Of a DNA stretch of 53,705 nucleotides, positions 52,333 through 53,705 are shown in pieces. Below the pieces are notes generated by a model. That model saw nothing but the letters and a program-made list of their open reading frames with translations, was not told the DNA's origin and ran no database searches. The stretch is from Branchiostoma floridae (lineage: Eukaryota; Chordata; Leptocardii; Amphioxiformes; Branchiostomatidae). The stretch's first letter is position 1, and each line of letters starts with the position of its first letter. Position numbers and translations under genes: made by a program. The stretch is taken from positions 664,774 through 718,478 of the forward strand of contig NC_049997.1 of NCBI RefSeq assembly GCF_000003815.2. Direction: 5' to 3'.

Positions 52333-53705
52333 GTACGTCGTTGCACCGCTGCACTTAGGGTCATCGTCAATACCATCATAAGTACCCCCAGATGTTATGA
52401 AAATCCCGCGAATCACTATGTGATACACACGAACCGTATGGAAAACGGCAGCCAGGGAAAAGGCATGATTAGGATCGTTTCTACCCGTGATATTTACATT
52501 TCAATGCATGGAACGGACATATACCACCACGAAGACGTATTTCATAGCCAGTGAGCTACTGTTTTGCTTTATTTCGGGGTCTTACATCGTATTTTCCGTC
52601 GCCAAAGATCGAAACCACCATCTTGAAAATCACGCTCCGTCTACGTGCCCCCGGCAGTGGTTGGGCAATTTCGCATAAGGTTCGTGCAAATTTCATAAGG
52701 TTCATGTGTATCATAAAGTGATTCGTGCGATTTTCATAAGATTCGAGCGTTTTCGTATAATGATTCGTGCGTATCACATAATATTCGTACGAATTTCATA
52801 GGGTTCATGCAAATGCTTAAGCACCCCTGAGGGTGTGTTACCCCGGTCGGGCGTTGAAGCACATTTGTCCCGGTGGGCTACCAGATACGGAGGAGTGGTT
52901 ACCTCTCGTTCACAATGTGGTCGGATAACCCCCGTGGTCAAAAGTCGGTCGGGCACAAAATAGCCTGTCGCAGTTCTTAAAAGAGACATACAAATTGTTC
53001 TGTGCACTTCAGCGTGACGGAAACTGTGGTGTATAGTATAGGAGTACGTCAATTTTGAAGCCGTATGATTTGGGTTACGATGTTTGTTTGCCTGGGTAGA
53101 ATTTCACGCACGAGTCCTTTTCCCGGCTACTTCCGCGTGTCAGCTGCAGTATGGTGACCTCCGCAGGGGGTCAAATCAAATTGTTCTTTATGGGACAACG
53201 AGCGGACAAACTCCGACTATCGACATTTTCAGATACTTTGTAGATTTTACCCTGATCTTCGACATATTCAATTCTTTAATTACTTTTGCACCCTACTATA
53301 AATTTTGAGGCGTCGATCCTCCTCACTTAGGGGTCTTTTACAATGTGAATCCTCATGTATTGGCGAAAAACTGTGTTCTGCTGCCTTGTATTCGCGGGTG
53401 TTTCACGCGGTCTCACTAAATACCGAAAACAACCGAAAACAACCGAAAACAACCGAAAACAACTTCAAATATACCGAAAACAACCGAAAACAACTCGACA
53501 AATACCGAAAACAACTCGACGCCACCTGAAAAATATTAAACCTATGAACAACCTATCAGAACCCGAAAAAAAGCCGGAAAACAACTCGTCCACAACAACA
53601 ATGTCTATTTTATCTTCATCTACTGGTTACTCTCCCTTAAATTATTTTCTCCACGGCCGAGGGAGAGAATGGGTGGTACTCTCACGCACATCTGGTGATA
53701 GTTTT
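52333..53705. other. GPCR intron 3 (incomplete), short repeats only
   Basis: No TM6 exon seen. The stretch 52670-52800 contains a loose repeat of TTCGTGCGNNTTTCATAA-type words, with opposite-strand versions near 52406-52440, suggesting a degenerate inverted-repeat element. Confidence 0.4.
53421..53520. repeat. 10-bp AACCGAAAAC tandem repeat
   Basis: Four contiguous units from 53421, then further units broken by AACTTCAAAT and AACTCGAC. Confidence 0.9.

Noticed and set aside
1-53705. Bacterial-style operons, defence systems or phage genes
   Set aside because: Genes are split by GT-AG introns, there are LINEs and MITEs, and the protein families are animal ones (SLC17, class A GPCR, NHL/TRIM).

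Overview
The window looks like a piece of an invertebrate deuterostome genome, most likely a lancelet (Branchiostoma). The evidence is small exons with GT-AG splice sites separated by repeat-filled introns, 100-N assembly gaps, an NHL-repeat (TRIM-type) gene remnant, CR1/jockey-like non-LTR retrotransposon 3' ends, and very many small inverted-repeat DNA transposons. The species is an inference; nothing here proves it. Most long open reading frames are artefacts of tandem repeats whose unit lacks stop codons, not genes.

Layout. 1-5480: a 16-bp minisatellite interrupted by a gap. 6111-6970: the 3' exon of an NHL-repeat gene, damaged by a stop codon and frameshifts. 8722-17852 (+): nine exons of an SLC17-type (sialin/vesicular glutamate transporter-like) membrane transporter. 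This copy has a one-base deletion in exon 3, a phase clash between exons 6 and 7, an apparently missing exon before exon 8, and a C-terminus made of dispersed-repeat sequence. 17995-22264 (+): an 86-residue, three-exon gene of unknown function whose phases all fit. 24160-27520: a 146-bp tandem array split by a 2.7-kb CACTG-ended transposon. 27751-28900: a 575-bp direct duplication. 31085-34163: a 51-bp minisatellite whose right edge was invaded by a long-TIR Mutator-like element and then a hAT-like element. 41815-43372 (+): a possible two-exon small gene with a decayed extra exon copy. 45580-52332 (+, running off the right end): a rhodopsin-class GPCR, with exons for TM1-3, TM4 and TM5 present.

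The most unusual structure is at the GPCR exon 1/intron 1 junction. The last codons of exon 1 (through the DRY motif) together with the 5' splice site have been amplified into eight 57-bp copies, so the intron begins with a ladder of decoy donor sites. Using any of them would put a stop codon directly after DRYW. A second minisatellite (31-34 kb) carries a consensus 5' splice site in nearly every unit on its minus strand.

Several mobile elements can be assigned from target-site duplications seen directly: 8-bp repeats (hAT-like, two copies), 9-bp repeats with about 190-bp TIRs (Mutator-like, two copies), 3-bp TAA (Harbinger-like) and 3-bp ATG with CACTG ends (CACTA-like). The genes do not form an obvious shared pathway; this is an ordinary gene neighbourhood heavily reshaped by repeats.
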